DNA of 64,000 nucleotides from Actinomadura nitritigenes (GTDB lineage: Bacteria; Actinomycetota; Actinomycetes; Streptosporangiales; Streptosporangiaceae), in contig NZ_JAGEOK010000011.1 in assembly GCF_017573545.1 (NCBI RefSeq), forward strand, positions 186,001 to 250,000, in the 5' to 3' direction. The notes below the pieces were generated by a model that had not been told where the DNA came from, did not search any database, and saw only the letters and a program-made list of their open reading frames with translations. Position 1 is the stretch's first letter. Each line of letters starts with the position of its first letter. The translations under genes were made by a program, and so were the position numbers. This document shows positions 6,672 through 14,481 of this stretch, piece after piece.

Positions 6672-8516
6672 TCACCCGGCGTAGAGGGCGTCGAGGGCCT
6701 CGGCGTACTTGCCGTGCACGACCCGGCGCCGCAGCTTGAGGGTGGGGGTCAGCTCCTCGCTCTCGGCCGTCCACTCGGCGGGCAGCAGCCGCCACCTCTT
6801 GACCTGCTGGACGCGGGCGAGGCGGGCGTTGGCGTCCTCGACGGCCTTCGCGACCTCCTCCAGCACGAGCGGGTGCTCGGCGAGCGCGGCGAGGTCGGTG
6901 GTCTCGATCCCGTGCGCGGCCGCCCAGACCGGCGCGACCTCGCCGTCCAGCGTGATGAGCGCGACGACGTAGGGGCGGCGGTCGCCGAACGCGAGCGCCT
7001 GGCCGACCAGCGGGTGCTCCTTGAGGTGGTTCTCGATCATCGACGGGGCGATGTTCTCGCCGCCGGCGGTGATGATCAGCTCCTTCTTGCGGTCGACGAC
7101 GGTGAGGAAGCCGTCCTCGTCGAGGCGGCCGACGTCCCCGGTGTGCACCCAGCCGTCGGCGTCGATGAGGTCGGCGGTCGCCTCGGGCCGGTTCAGGTAG
7201 CCGGGGGTGCAGGTCGCCCCGCGCACCAGGATCTCGCCGTCCTCGGCGAGTGTCAGCTCGACGCCGTCGAACGGGCGGCCGACGGTGCCGAGCTTGAAGG
7301 AGTCCGCGAGGTTGGCGGTGATGGCGCCGGTGGTCTCGGTCATCCCGTAGGCGTCGAAGATCTTCAGGCCGAGGCCGGCGAAGAACCGCGCCACCTCGAC
7401 CGGCAGCGGCGCGGCGGCGCTGGACGCCTGCCGGACGCGGTCCAGCCCGAGCAGCGCCCGCATCGGGGTGAGCACGGCGGCGTCGGCGGCCTCGAAGGCG
7501 GCGGTGACCTCGGGGGTGAGGGAGTGGCCGAACTCCTGGCCGGACACGTAGGCGCGGCCGGCGTCCAGGGCCGCGGCGACGGCGGCCTTCTTCGCCGGGT
7601 CCTGCTCGGCCGACAGCACCGCCTGGATGCCCGCCATGATCTTCTCCCAGACGCGCGGGACGCCGAAGAACGAGTGCGGGCGCACCTCGGCCAGCACCGT
7701 GGTCAGCTGCGCGGGGTCCGGGCAGAAGTGGACGTGCGCGGCGAGGCGGACGGGCAGGTAGTAGCTGAGGACGCGGTCGGCGATGTGCGCGAACGGCAGG
7801 TACGAGACGCCGGACGGGTAGTCGGGCAGCACCGAGCTGCGCTGCACCATGGCGGCCTCGTGCAGCACCATCGAATGGGTGATGAGGACGCCCTTGGGGT
7901 CGCCGGTGGTGCCGGAGGTGTAGAGCAGGGTGACGGTGTCCTCGGGCGTGACGGCCTGCCAGCGGCGGTCGATCGCGTCCGGGTCGGCGGCGAGGGCGCC
8001 GCGGCCGAGCGCGGAGAAGGTGTCCCAGCTGAGGTACCGGTCGTCGCCGTCGGGGCAGGCAGCGGCGTCCACCACGATGATCTTGCGGAGGCGGGGGAGC
8101 CGGTCGAGGACGGGCTGCCAGCGGGCGAGCTGGTCGGCGCCGTCCAGCACCGCGTACCTGGCCTCGCAGTGGCCGGCCACGAAGGCGACCTGGTCGGGCG
8201 CGAGCGTCGCGTAGACGGTCGTCGGCACGCCGCCGGCGTGCACGGCGCCGAGGTCGGCGAGCACGTGCTCGGACCGGTTGGGCATCATCAGCGCGACGAC
8301 GTCGCCCGGCTCCAGGCCGAGGGCGGCGAACCCGGCGGCGGTCTCCAAGGCCCGGGTCCGCGTGTCGGCCCAGGTGAGGGTCTGCCATTGCCCGTTGATC
8401 CGGTCGGAGTAGGCCGGCTCGTCCCCGTGTTCGGCGGCGGTGGCGGCGAGGCCGGTGCAGACCGTCTGCCCCTCGACGGCCCGGTCCAGCTCGTCCCGCT
8501 GCTCCTGGATCCCCAT
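6672..8516 (-). CDS. Long-chain fatty-acid-CoA ligase (FadD15-like)
   Basis: 614 residues, an AMP-forming acyl-CoA synthetase. The phosphate-binding loop is YTSGTTGDPKG (about residue 180), the adenine region has YGMTET, and the hinge and C-terminal motifs (TGDVGRLDEDGFL, DRKKELIITAGGENIAPS) match the long-chain group that activates fatty acids with ATP and CoA. The start ATG at 8516 has AAGGGGC upstream. It diverges from selD, with about 175 bases between them. Directly downstream, 17 bases after its stop, lies the tRNA-Sec gene on the same strand. Confidence 0.88.
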   Translation of the reverse strand: MGIQEQRDELDRAVEGQTVCTGLAATAAEHGDEPAYSDRINGQWQTLTWADTRTRALETAAGFAALGLEPGDVVALMMPNRSEHVLADLGAVHAGGVPTTVYATLAPDQVAFVAGHCEARYAVLDGADQLARWQPVLDRLPRLRKIIVVDAAACPDGDDRYLSWDTFSALGRGALAADPDAIDRRWQAVTPEDTVTLLYTSGTTGDPKGVLITHSMVLHEAAMVQRSSVLPDYPSGVSYLPFAHIADRVLSYYLPVRLAAHVHFCPDPAQLTTVLAEVRPHSFFGVPRVWEKIMAGIQAVLSAEQDPAKKAAVAAALDAGRAYVSGQEFGHSLTPEVTAAFEAADAAVLTPMRALLGLDRVRQASSAAAPLPVEVARFFAGLGLKIFDAYGMTETTGAITANLADSFKLGTVGRPFDGVELTLAEDGEILVRGATCTPGYLNRPEATADLIDADGWVHTGDVGRLDEDGFLTVVDRKKELIITAGGENIAPSMIENHLKEHPLVGQALAFGDRRPYVVALITLDGEVAPVWAAAHGIETTDLAALAEHPLVLEEVAKAVEDANARLARVQQVKRWRLLPAEWTAESEELTPTLKLRRRVVHGKYAEALDALYAG

Positions 8517-8656
8517 AAGGCGCCCCTTGAGTAAGTGATGACTTGCAGAACAGGATCGCACCATGCCGAACGTGGTTCGGACAACCCCTTCGGGTATTTT
8601 CCGCTGGTCGCGGGCGAGGGCGACCCCTGGGTGACCGGACCCGTACCGTCCGTTTC

Positions 8657-8692
8657 TTGATCATTTGTGGTGGTTGTGCGTTAAATTTCCTG
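8657..8692 (+). promoter_or_regulatory. Leaderless promoter of selD
   Basis: -35 TTGATC (8657-8662), an 18-base spacer, -10 TTAAAT (8681-8686), then 6 bases and the GTG start at 8693. No Shine-Dalgarno is present. The architecture is nearly the same as that of the M24 peptidase promoter at 2056-2091. Confidence 0.65.
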
Positions 8693-9685
8693 GTGAACCG
8701 TCTCGCCCGAGCCGCCCGCCTCACCCAGTACGCCCACGGCGGCGGCTGCGCGTGCAAGATCCCGCCCGGCGAGCTGGAGGGCGTCGTGGCCGGCCTCACC
8801 GGCGGCGGCGACGCCCTGGTGATCGGCGGCGAGGACGGCGACGACGCGGCCGTGCTGCGCATCGCGGGCGGCCGCGCGGTGGTGTCCACCGCCGACTTCT
8901 TCACCCCCGTCGTCGACGACGCCTACGACTGGGGGCGGATCGCCGCCGCCAACGCCCTGTCCGACGTGTACGCCGTCGGCGGCGAGCCGCTCATGGCGCT
9001 GAACCTGCTCGGCTGGCCCCGCGACGCGCTGCCCGCCGAGCTGGCCCGCGAGGTGCTGCGCGGCGGCCGGGACGTGGCGGACCTCGCCGGCTGCCCGATC
9101 GCCGGCGGGCACAGCATCGACGACCCCGAGCCCAAGTACGGCCTCGCGGTGACCGGCGTCGCCGACCCCGACCGGCTGCTGCGGCTGGACGCCGGGCGGC
9201 CGGGCGTCCCGCTGTCGCTGTCCAAGCCGCTCGGCCTCGGCGTCCTCAACGCCCGGCACAAGGCGACCGGCGAGGTGTTCGCCGAGGCCGTCGAGACGAT
9301 GACGGCGCTGAACGCGGCGGCCGGGGCGGCCGCCCTGGAACGCGGCGCCGTCTGCGCCACCGACGTGTCGGGCTTCGGGCTGCTCGGGCACCTGTACAAG
9401 CTGGCCCGCGCGAGCGGCGTCACCGCCATCGTGGACGCCGCCGCCGTCCCGTACCTGGAGGGGGCGCGCGCCGCCGTCCGCGACGGCTTCGTGCCGGGCG
9501 GCACCCGCCGCAACCTCGCCTGGGTCTCCCCGCACACCGAGTTCCGCCGGATCGCCGAGGAGGAGCGGCTGCTGCTCGCCGACGCGCAGACCTCCGGCGG
9601 CCTGCTGGTGGCCGGCGAGATCCCCGGCGCCCCGGTGATCGGGGAACTGGCCCCGCTCGGCCGGCGCCACCTCGTCGTCCGCTGA
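8693..9685 (+). CDS. selD: Selenide, water dikinase SelD (selenophosphate synthetase)
   Basis: 330 residues. SelD makes selenophosphate from selenide and ATP, the selenium donor for selenocysteine. The N-terminal catalytic loop is GGGCACK (residues 16-22), with Cys at the position that is Sec or Cys in the family, plus the essential Lys. Other diagnostic blocks are intact: GDDAAVL, STADFFTP, the ANALSDVYAVGG stretch, GGHSIDDPEPKYGLAVTG and TDVSGFGLLGH. The GTG at 8693 is chosen from the leaderless promoter in front of it and because the family N-terminus begins close to RLTQYAHGGG. No signs of decay, unlike SelB. No selA is adjacent. Confidence 0.95.
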   Translation: MNRLARAARLTQYAHGGGCACKIPPGELEGVVAGLTGGGDALVIGGEDGDDAAVLRIAGGRAVVSTADFFTPVVDDAYDWGRIAAANALSDVYAVGGEPLMALNLLGWPRDALPAELAREVLRGGRDVADLAGCPIAGGHSIDDPEPKYGLAVTGVADPDRLLRLDAGRPGVPLSLSKPLGLGVLNARHKATGEVFAEAVETMTALNAAAGAAALERGAVCATDVSGFGLLGHLYKLARASGVTAIVDAAAVPYLEGARAAVRDGFVPGGTRRNLAWVSPHTEFRRIAEEERLLLADAQTSGGLLVAGEIPGAPVIGELAPLGRRHLVVR

Positions 9686-9749
9686 CCGCGGGTCGCCGAG
9701 ATAGGGACGGCGGGGGCGGGTAGGGCGAGGGGTGAGCTAAGGAGCGGGC

Positions 9750-10016
9750 ATGACCATCGGGGGGATCGTCTCCGCCGTCGTGCTGGGCGCCGTCGTGGGG
9801 GTGCTCGGACGGCTGATCGTGGGACGGCGGGACATGCCCGGCTGGGCGAGCGCGGCGGTCGGCGTCGTCGCCGCCTTCGCCGGGACGGGACTGTGCGAGA
9901 TGGTCGGGTTCCGCGCGTCCGGCTGGAACTTCTGGGAGACGATCTTCCAGATCGGCGTCGCCGCCGCGGGCGTGTGGGTGTTCGCGGCGCTGTGGCCGAC
10001 GAGGAGCGACCACTAG
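9750..10016 (+). CDS. GlsB/YeaQ/YmgE-family small membrane stress protein
   Basis: 88 residues with three predicted transmembrane helices (about 4-22, 32-50 and 62-82) and the glycine-rich first helix (GGIVSAVVLGAVVGVLGRLIVG) typical of the transglycosylase-associated family. The exact role is unknown; members are often stress-induced. GGAGC lies about 8 bases before the ATG. It follows selD by 64 bases and may be read from the selD promoter. It converges on the acyl-CoA synthetase gene that ends at 10108; the roughly 90 bases between are GC-rich with no clear signal. Confidence 0.7.
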   Translation: MTIGGIVSAVVLGAVVGVLGRLIVGRRDMPGWASAAVGVVAAFAGTGLCEMVGFRASGWNFWETIFQIGVAAAGVWVFAALWPTRSDH

Positions 10017-10107
10017 GCGGCACCACGCCTCGCGCGCCCCGCCCCGGAGTTCCCGCCCCGCGTTCCCGCGCCGCGTTTTCCGCGCCGCCTCCCGTGCCGC
10101 GCCGCGG

Positions 10108-11994
10108 TCAGGGCGCCGGCGGGCGCAGCACGGGCCGCAGCTCGTCCAGCACGGCCGTGTCCTCGATCGTCGACGGAACCGTCACGTCCTTGCCGTCGGC
10201 GATGCCCCGCATCACCCCGCGCAGGATCTTGCCGGACCGGGTCTTCGGCAGCGCCGGGACGACCGCGACCTCCTTCAGCGCCGCGACCGGGCCGACCTGC
10301 TCGCGCACCATCCGCACCAGCTCCGCGCCGAGCTCGCCCGGGTCGGCCGCGACCCCGCTCTTCAGCACGACGAAGCCGCGCGGGACCTGGCCCTTCAGCG
10401 CGTCCTCCACGCCGATCACCGCGCACTCCGCCACCGCCGGGTGCGCGGCGATGACCTCCTCCATCGTCCCGGTCGACAGCCGGTGCCCGGCCACGTTGAT
10501 CACGTCGTCGGTGCGGCCCATCACCCACACGTAGCCGTCCTCGTCCACGTGCCCGCCGTCGCCGGTCAGGTAGTGGCCCGGGTGGCGGGTCAGGTACGAC
10601 TCCACGAACCGCTCGTCGTCCTGCCACAGGGTCGGCAGCGTCCCGGGCGGCAGCGGCAGCCGGATCGCGATGTCCCCGTCGGTCCCGGGCGGGACGGGCG
10701 CTCCGTCCGGGCCGAGGACCCGCACGTCGTACCCGGGCACCGGCACCGACGGCGACCCCGGCTTGACCGGCATCGGCTCCAGGCCGCGCAGGTTCGCCAC
10801 GATCGGCCAGCCCGTCTCGGTCTGCCACCAGTGGTCGATGACCGGCCGGTCCAGCACCCGCGACGCCCAGTGGTAGGTGTCGGGGTCGAGCCGCTCCCCG
10901 GCGAGGAACAGCGTGTCGAGCGCCGACAGGTCGTGCCCGGCGAGCAGCGCCCCGTCCGGGTCCTCCTTCTTGACGGCGCGGATCGCGGTCGGCGCGGCGA
11001 ACAGCACCTTCACGCGGTGCTGCGCGGCGACGCGCCAGAACGCGCCCGCGTCCGGCGTCCCCACCGGCTTGCCCTCGTACAGGACGGTCGTGCAGCCGGT
11101 CAGCAGCGGCGCGTACACGATGTAGGAGTGCCCGACGACCCAGCCCACGTCGGACGCGGCCCAGAACACGTCGCCCGGGCCCACGCCGAACACGTTCTCC
11201 ATCGACCAGCGCAGCGCCACCGCGTGGCCGCCGTTGTCGCGGACGACGCCCTTCGGCCGCCCGGTCGTGCCGGAGGTGTAGAGGATGTACAGCGGGTCGG
11301 TGGCGGCGACCGGCACGCACTCCACGGGACGGGCGGCCTCGAGCGCCTCGTCCCACTCCACGTCCCGCGGCCGGACGAGATCCGCGTGCAGCTGCTCGCG
11401 CTGCCGGATCACGCACCGCTCGACCTTGTGCTTCGCCAGCTCGAGCGCCCGGTCGAGCAGCGGCTTGTAGGCGACGATCCGGCCGGCCTCGATCCCGCAG
11501 GACGCCGACACGACGGCCTTGGGGCGGGCGTCGTCGATGCGCACGGCCAGCTCTCTCGCCGCGAACCCGCCGAACACCACCGAGTGCACCGCGCCGAGCC
11601 GCGCGCACGCCAGCATCGCGATCACGGCCTCGGGGATCATCGGGAGGTAGATGACGACCCGGTCGCCGCGGTCGACGCCCTGCGCGCGCAGCGCCCCGGC
11701 GAACCGCGCGACCAGGTCGGTCAGCTCGCGGTAGGTGTAGCTGCGGACCGTCCCGGTGACGGGGCTGTCGTAGATGAGCGCCGCCTGGTCGCCGCGCCCC
11801 TCGTCGACGTGCCGGTCCAGGGCGTTGTCGCAGGTGTTCAGCTCCCCGCCGGTGAACCAGCGGTAGAACGGCGGGGCGCCGTCGTCCAGCACGCGGTCGG
11901 GCGGGACGAGCCAGCGCACGTCCCGCGCCGCCAGTCCCCAGAACCGGGTCGGATCGGCGATGCTGCGTTCGTACGCGGCCGCGTAGGCGCCCAT
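10108..11994 (-). CDS. Propionyl-CoA / acetyl-CoA synthetase family protein (PrpE-like)
   Basis: 628 residues. The N-terminal ACAS_N region (FWGLAARDVRW) and the phosphate loop YTSGTTGRPKG (about residue 240) belong to the AMP-forming short-chain acyl-CoA synthetases. WWQTETGWP and the C-terminal TRSGKILR, whose Lys is the usual acetylation and catalytic residue, are complete. The spacing resembles propionate-CoA ligases (PrpE) more than acetate-CoA ligase; the substrate is inference. The start ATG at 11994 has GGGAGG 6 bases upstream. A PrpE function would feed propionyl-CoA metabolism alongside the B12-dependent mutase at 27.8 kb. Confidence 0.85.
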   Translation of the reverse strand: MGAYAAAYERSIADPTRFWGLAARDVRWLVPPDRVLDDGAPPFYRWFTGGELNTCDNALDRHVDEGRGDQAALIYDSPVTGTVRSYTYRELTDLVARFAGALRAQGVDRGDRVVIYLPMIPEAVIAMLACARLGAVHSVVFGGFAARELAVRIDDARPKAVVSASCGIEAGRIVAYKPLLDRALELAKHKVERCVIRQREQLHADLVRPRDVEWDEALEAARPVECVPVAATDPLYILYTSGTTGRPKGVVRDNGGHAVALRWSMENVFGVGPGDVFWAASDVGWVVGHSYIVYAPLLTGCTTVLYEGKPVGTPDAGAFWRVAAQHRVKVLFAAPTAIRAVKKEDPDGALLAGHDLSALDTLFLAGERLDPDTYHWASRVLDRPVIDHWWQTETGWPIVANLRGLEPMPVKPGSPSVPVPGYDVRVLGPDGAPVPPGTDGDIAIRLPLPPGTLPTLWQDDERFVESYLTRHPGHYLTGDGGHVDEDGYVWVMGRTDDVINVAGHRLSTGTMEEVIAAHPAVAECAVIGVEDALKGQVPRGFVVLKSGVAADPGELGAELVRMVREQVGPVAALKEVAVVPALPKTRSGKILRGVMRGIADGKDVTVPSTIEDTAVLDELRPVLRPPAP

Positions 11995-12176
11995 TTCGTC
12001 CTCCCGGTGGCGATCGGGTCCGGCCCCGATCCGCGTTTCGGGGCGCACCCCTATAGGGCACGGCGCGGGCACCGTTCGTCAAGGCCCCGCGCCGCCACCT
12101 CCCGGTCGCGGAGGGTCACCGTCCCGGCCCGGGCCGCCGCGCCCGCGCCCGTGCGGGCGGCCCCCGGACTCCCCGG

Positions 12177-13619
12177 TCAGGCGGGGCGCTCGTGCGGGTG
12201 CCGGACGCCGTGCACGACGGCGACGGCGGCCGCCAGGACCGCGCCGGCCGCGACGATCCAGAAGCACAGCTCGTACGCGCCGAGCGTCGGCACCTCCGTC
12301 CCGGCGATCACCTTCCCGGCGAGGATCGAGGCGGTGACGGCGCCGGCGACGCTGCCGCCGGTGGTGCGGACGAGCGAGTTGATGCCGCTGGCGATGCCGC
12401 TCTGGTCCATCGGGACGTGCTGGACGGCGAGCGTGCCGAGCGCCGCGTAGGCGACGCCGAAGCCGATCCCCTGGATCGCGCTGAACGCCAGCATGTCGTA
12501 GCCGTGCGAGTTCGACACGGCGAGCCAGGTGTAGCTGAGCCCCGCGAAGACCGAGCCGAGCGCGAGCGTGTAGGCCGGGCCGATGCGCCGGGCGATGGTG
12601 CCCGACATCGAGGAGGCGACGAGCATCGTGACGGTGCTGGGCAGCATGTAGAGGCCGACGTCCAGCACCGAGCCGCCCAGCCCGTACCCCACCTTGTCGG
12701 ACGGCGACTGGACGAAGCCGGAGATCAGGGTGAACGCGGCGAACATGGCGAAGCCGAGCAGCGTCGAGGACAGGTTCGCCGACAGCGACTTCGGTCCGAC
12801 CAGCAGGCTCAGCCGCACCAGCGGTTCGCGCACCCGCAGCTCGATCACGACCCACAGCCCGCACAGCACCACGGCGGCGGCGAACAGGGCGATCACCCCG
12901 CCGGACGTCCAGCCCCAGTCGTTGCCCTCGCTGATCGCCAGCAGCAGGCAGACCAGCCAGCCGGCCAGCACGAGCGCGCCGGCCAGGTCGGGGCGCCCGC
13001 CCGCGCGCGCCCCGGCGTCGTGCGCGGTGACCGCGACCAGCACCAGGCCCGCCGCGGCGAGCGCGGCGGTGATCCAGAACACCGGGTGGTGGCTGGTGGT
13101 GCGGTCCGCGATGAGGCCGGTCACGATCATGCCGGCGCTGCCGCCGACGCCCATGGTGGCGCTGACGATGCCGATCGCGGTGGTGATCCGCTCGCGCGGG
13201 AAGGTGTCCCGGATCATCCCGATGGCCAGCGGGATCATCGCGGACGACACGCCCTGCAGGGCCCGTCCGGCGATGAGCACGCCGAGCGAGCCGGACACCG
13301 CGCAGACCACCGAGCCGATCAGCAGCAGCACCAGCACCAGCAGGATCATCTTCTTCTTGCCGTACATGTCGCCGAACCGCGACAGCAGCGGCGTCGCGAC
13401 GGCGCCGGCCAGCAGGGAGGCGGTGAACACCCAGGTCACGGCGGTGACCGAGACGTGGAAGTGGCTCATCAGCTCCGGCAGCAGCGGGATCACGAGCGTC
13501 TGCTGGACGGACACCACCATGCCGGCGATCGCCAGGGCGAACAGGGTGAGGCCGGTGCGCGGGGGGCCGGCGGCGCGCCGCCCGGTCGTGGCGGCGGCCG
13601 CCGTCTGGGCGCCGGTCAT
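12177..13619 (-). CDS. MFS transporter, DHA2 (14-helix) multidrug-efflux type
   Basis: 480 residues with 13-14 hydrophobic helices. The cytoplasmic loop motif is RFGDMYGKKK (after helix 2), and the antiporter glycine signature lies in helix 5 (GVGGSAGMIVTGL). Proton-coupled drug or metabolite export is the family expectation; the substrate is unknown. The start ATG at 13619 has AGGAGG 6 bases upstream. It is divergent from the MarR gene at 13717, and a perfect palindrome lies between them, so this exporter is very likely the MarR target. Confidence 0.87.
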   Translation of the reverse strand: MTGAQTAAAATTGRRAAGPPRTGLTLFALAIAGMVVSVQQTLVIPLLPELMSHFHVSVTAVTWVFTASLLAGAVATPLLSRFGDMYGKKKMILLVLVLLLIGSVVCAVSGSLGVLIAGRALQGVSSAMIPLAIGMIRDTFPRERITTAIGIVSATMGVGGSAGMIVTGLIADRTTSHHPVFWITAALAAAGLVLVAVTAHDAGARAGGRPDLAGALVLAGWLVCLLLAISEGNDWGWTSGGVIALFAAAVVLCGLWVVIELRVREPLVRLSLLVGPKSLSANLSSTLLGFAMFAAFTLISGFVQSPSDKVGYGLGGSVLDVGLYMLPSTVTMLVASSMSGTIARRIGPAYTLALGSVFAGLSYTWLAVSNSHGYDMLAFSAIQGIGFGVAYAALGTLAVQHVPMDQSGIASGINSLVRTTGGSVAGAVTASILAGKVIAGTEVPTLGAYELCFWIVAAGAVLAAAVAVVHGVRHPHERPA

Positions 13620-13678
13620 GAAGCCTCCTGGGGGACGGTCCCGGTCGGTGGGAGCGGGGGCGTGCGCGGACACTGTAC

Positions 13679-13695
13679 TTACTTAAGTTAAGTAA
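13679..13695. promoter_or_regulatory. MarR operator palindrome
   Basis: A perfect 8-1-8 inverted repeat, TTACTTAA-G-TTAAGTAA, in the divergent marR/MFS region. It overlaps the -35 zone of the marR promoter (-10 TACAAT at 13704-13709) and lies just upstream of a likely -10 for the exporter on the other strand (TACAGT, 13678-13673). A repressor bound here would block both genes, the standard autoregulated MarR-exporter circuit. Confidence 0.75.
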
Positions 13696-13716
13696 ATGCA
13701 TCGTACAATGGATCAC

Positions 13717-14247
13717 ATGTCCACCCCGCCGCGGTCCGCCGCCCACCCCCAGACCGGCGCCGCGGCGCCGCGCGACATCGTGGAGATCGAGCGCGCGATC
13801 AGCCGCGTGTCGCACATGCTCACCCGTGCCAAGCAGCACGACCGGACGGTGGCCGAGGCCGGCGTCCCGGTCGACCGGGCCGCCGTGCCGCTGCTCGGCG
13901 CCCTCGCCGACGCGCCCGACCCGCTGCGGCCGGGGGAGCTGGCCGTCCGGCTGGCGGTGGAGGCGCCGCACGTCACCCGGCAGGTGCAGCGGCTGGAGCG
14001 GGCCGGGTACGTCGAGCGCGTCCCCGACCCCGACGACGGCCGCGCCCAGCGCGTGCGGATCACCGGCGCCGGGCTGGAGGCCGTCGAGCGGGTCCGCGCG
14101 GCCGGGCGGCAGTGGATGGCCGACGCCCTCGCGGGCTGGTCGCCGGCCGAGCGCGCGCAGCTGGCCGGGCTGGTGCACCGGATGGTCGACGACTTCCTCG
14201 CGCATTCCGAGCGTCTCGCGCGCTGCGAGGGCCGCTCCGCCGACTGA
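13717..14247 (+). CDS. MarR-family transcriptional regulator of the divergent exporter
   Basis: About 176 residues. A winged helix-turn-helix spans about residues 55-120: LRPGELAVRLAVEAPHVTRQVQRLERAGYVERV, then the wing with DPDDGRAQRVRITGAG. I chose the ATG at 13717 because -10 TACAAT ends 7 bases before it and there is no ribosome-binding site, which implies a leaderless mRNA. ATGs at 13696 and 13708 are in frame but lie inside the operator or -10. The ligand is unknown. The C-terminal helices for dimerisation are present, so the gene looks intact. Confidence 0.82.
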   Translation: MSTPPRSAAHPQTGAAAPRDIVEIERAISRVSHMLTRAKQHDRTVAEAGVPVDRAAVPLLGALADAPDPLRPGELAVRLAVEAPHVTRQVQRLERAGYVERVPDPDDGRAQRVRITGAGLEAVERVRAAGRQWMADALAGWSPAERAQLAGLVHRMVDDFLAHSERLARCEGRSAD

Positions 14248-14284
14248 CGGCGCCCTCAGCGTGACGATTCATCGCCAGTTGAGG

Positions 14285-14312
14285 TTTACGCGAAGTTAGT
14301 GAGATTTATGAT
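14285..14312 (+). promoter_or_regulatory. Possible promoter for the selB transcript
   Basis: -35 TTTACG (14285-14290), a 16-base spacer and -10 TATGAT (14307-14312). It is the only promoter-like sequence in the 233 bases between marR and selB and would give a leader of about 160 bases. The -35 is weak, so the call is tentative. Confidence 0.4.
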
Positions 14313-14481
14313 CGCGCGCTGTGGGCCCGATCGGGTTTCGCTTCCGGGCCCGGCGTCCTTAGGGTTGCCTTCCGTGGACCTACGTCTGCACAACCCCCGC
14401 AATGCCGTCCCCGCCGGCGCCCGCGCCGTGCCCGCACCCTTCCCCGCGGCCACCCGCGCCGCGACCCGGGAAGGGCGCTGA
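14299..14481 (+). CDS. Small ORF overlapping the selB start (possible selA remnant or coupling peptide)
   Basis: An open frame of up to 60 codons (starts GTG 14299 or a downstream GTG at 14373) whose TGA overlaps the selB ATG as TGATG. Its product is Ala/Pro/Arg-rich and I do not recognise it. Two readings are possible: a leader peptide coupling translation into selB, or the leftover 3' end of selA, which precedes selB in many bacteria. SelA proteins often end shortly after a hydrophobic-DLR motif, and a VDLR occurs here 35 residues before the stop, but that is too little to identify it. Confidence 0.25.
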   Translation: MRFMIARCGPDRVSLPGPASLGLPSVDLRLHNPRNAVPAGARAVPAPFPAATRAATREGR

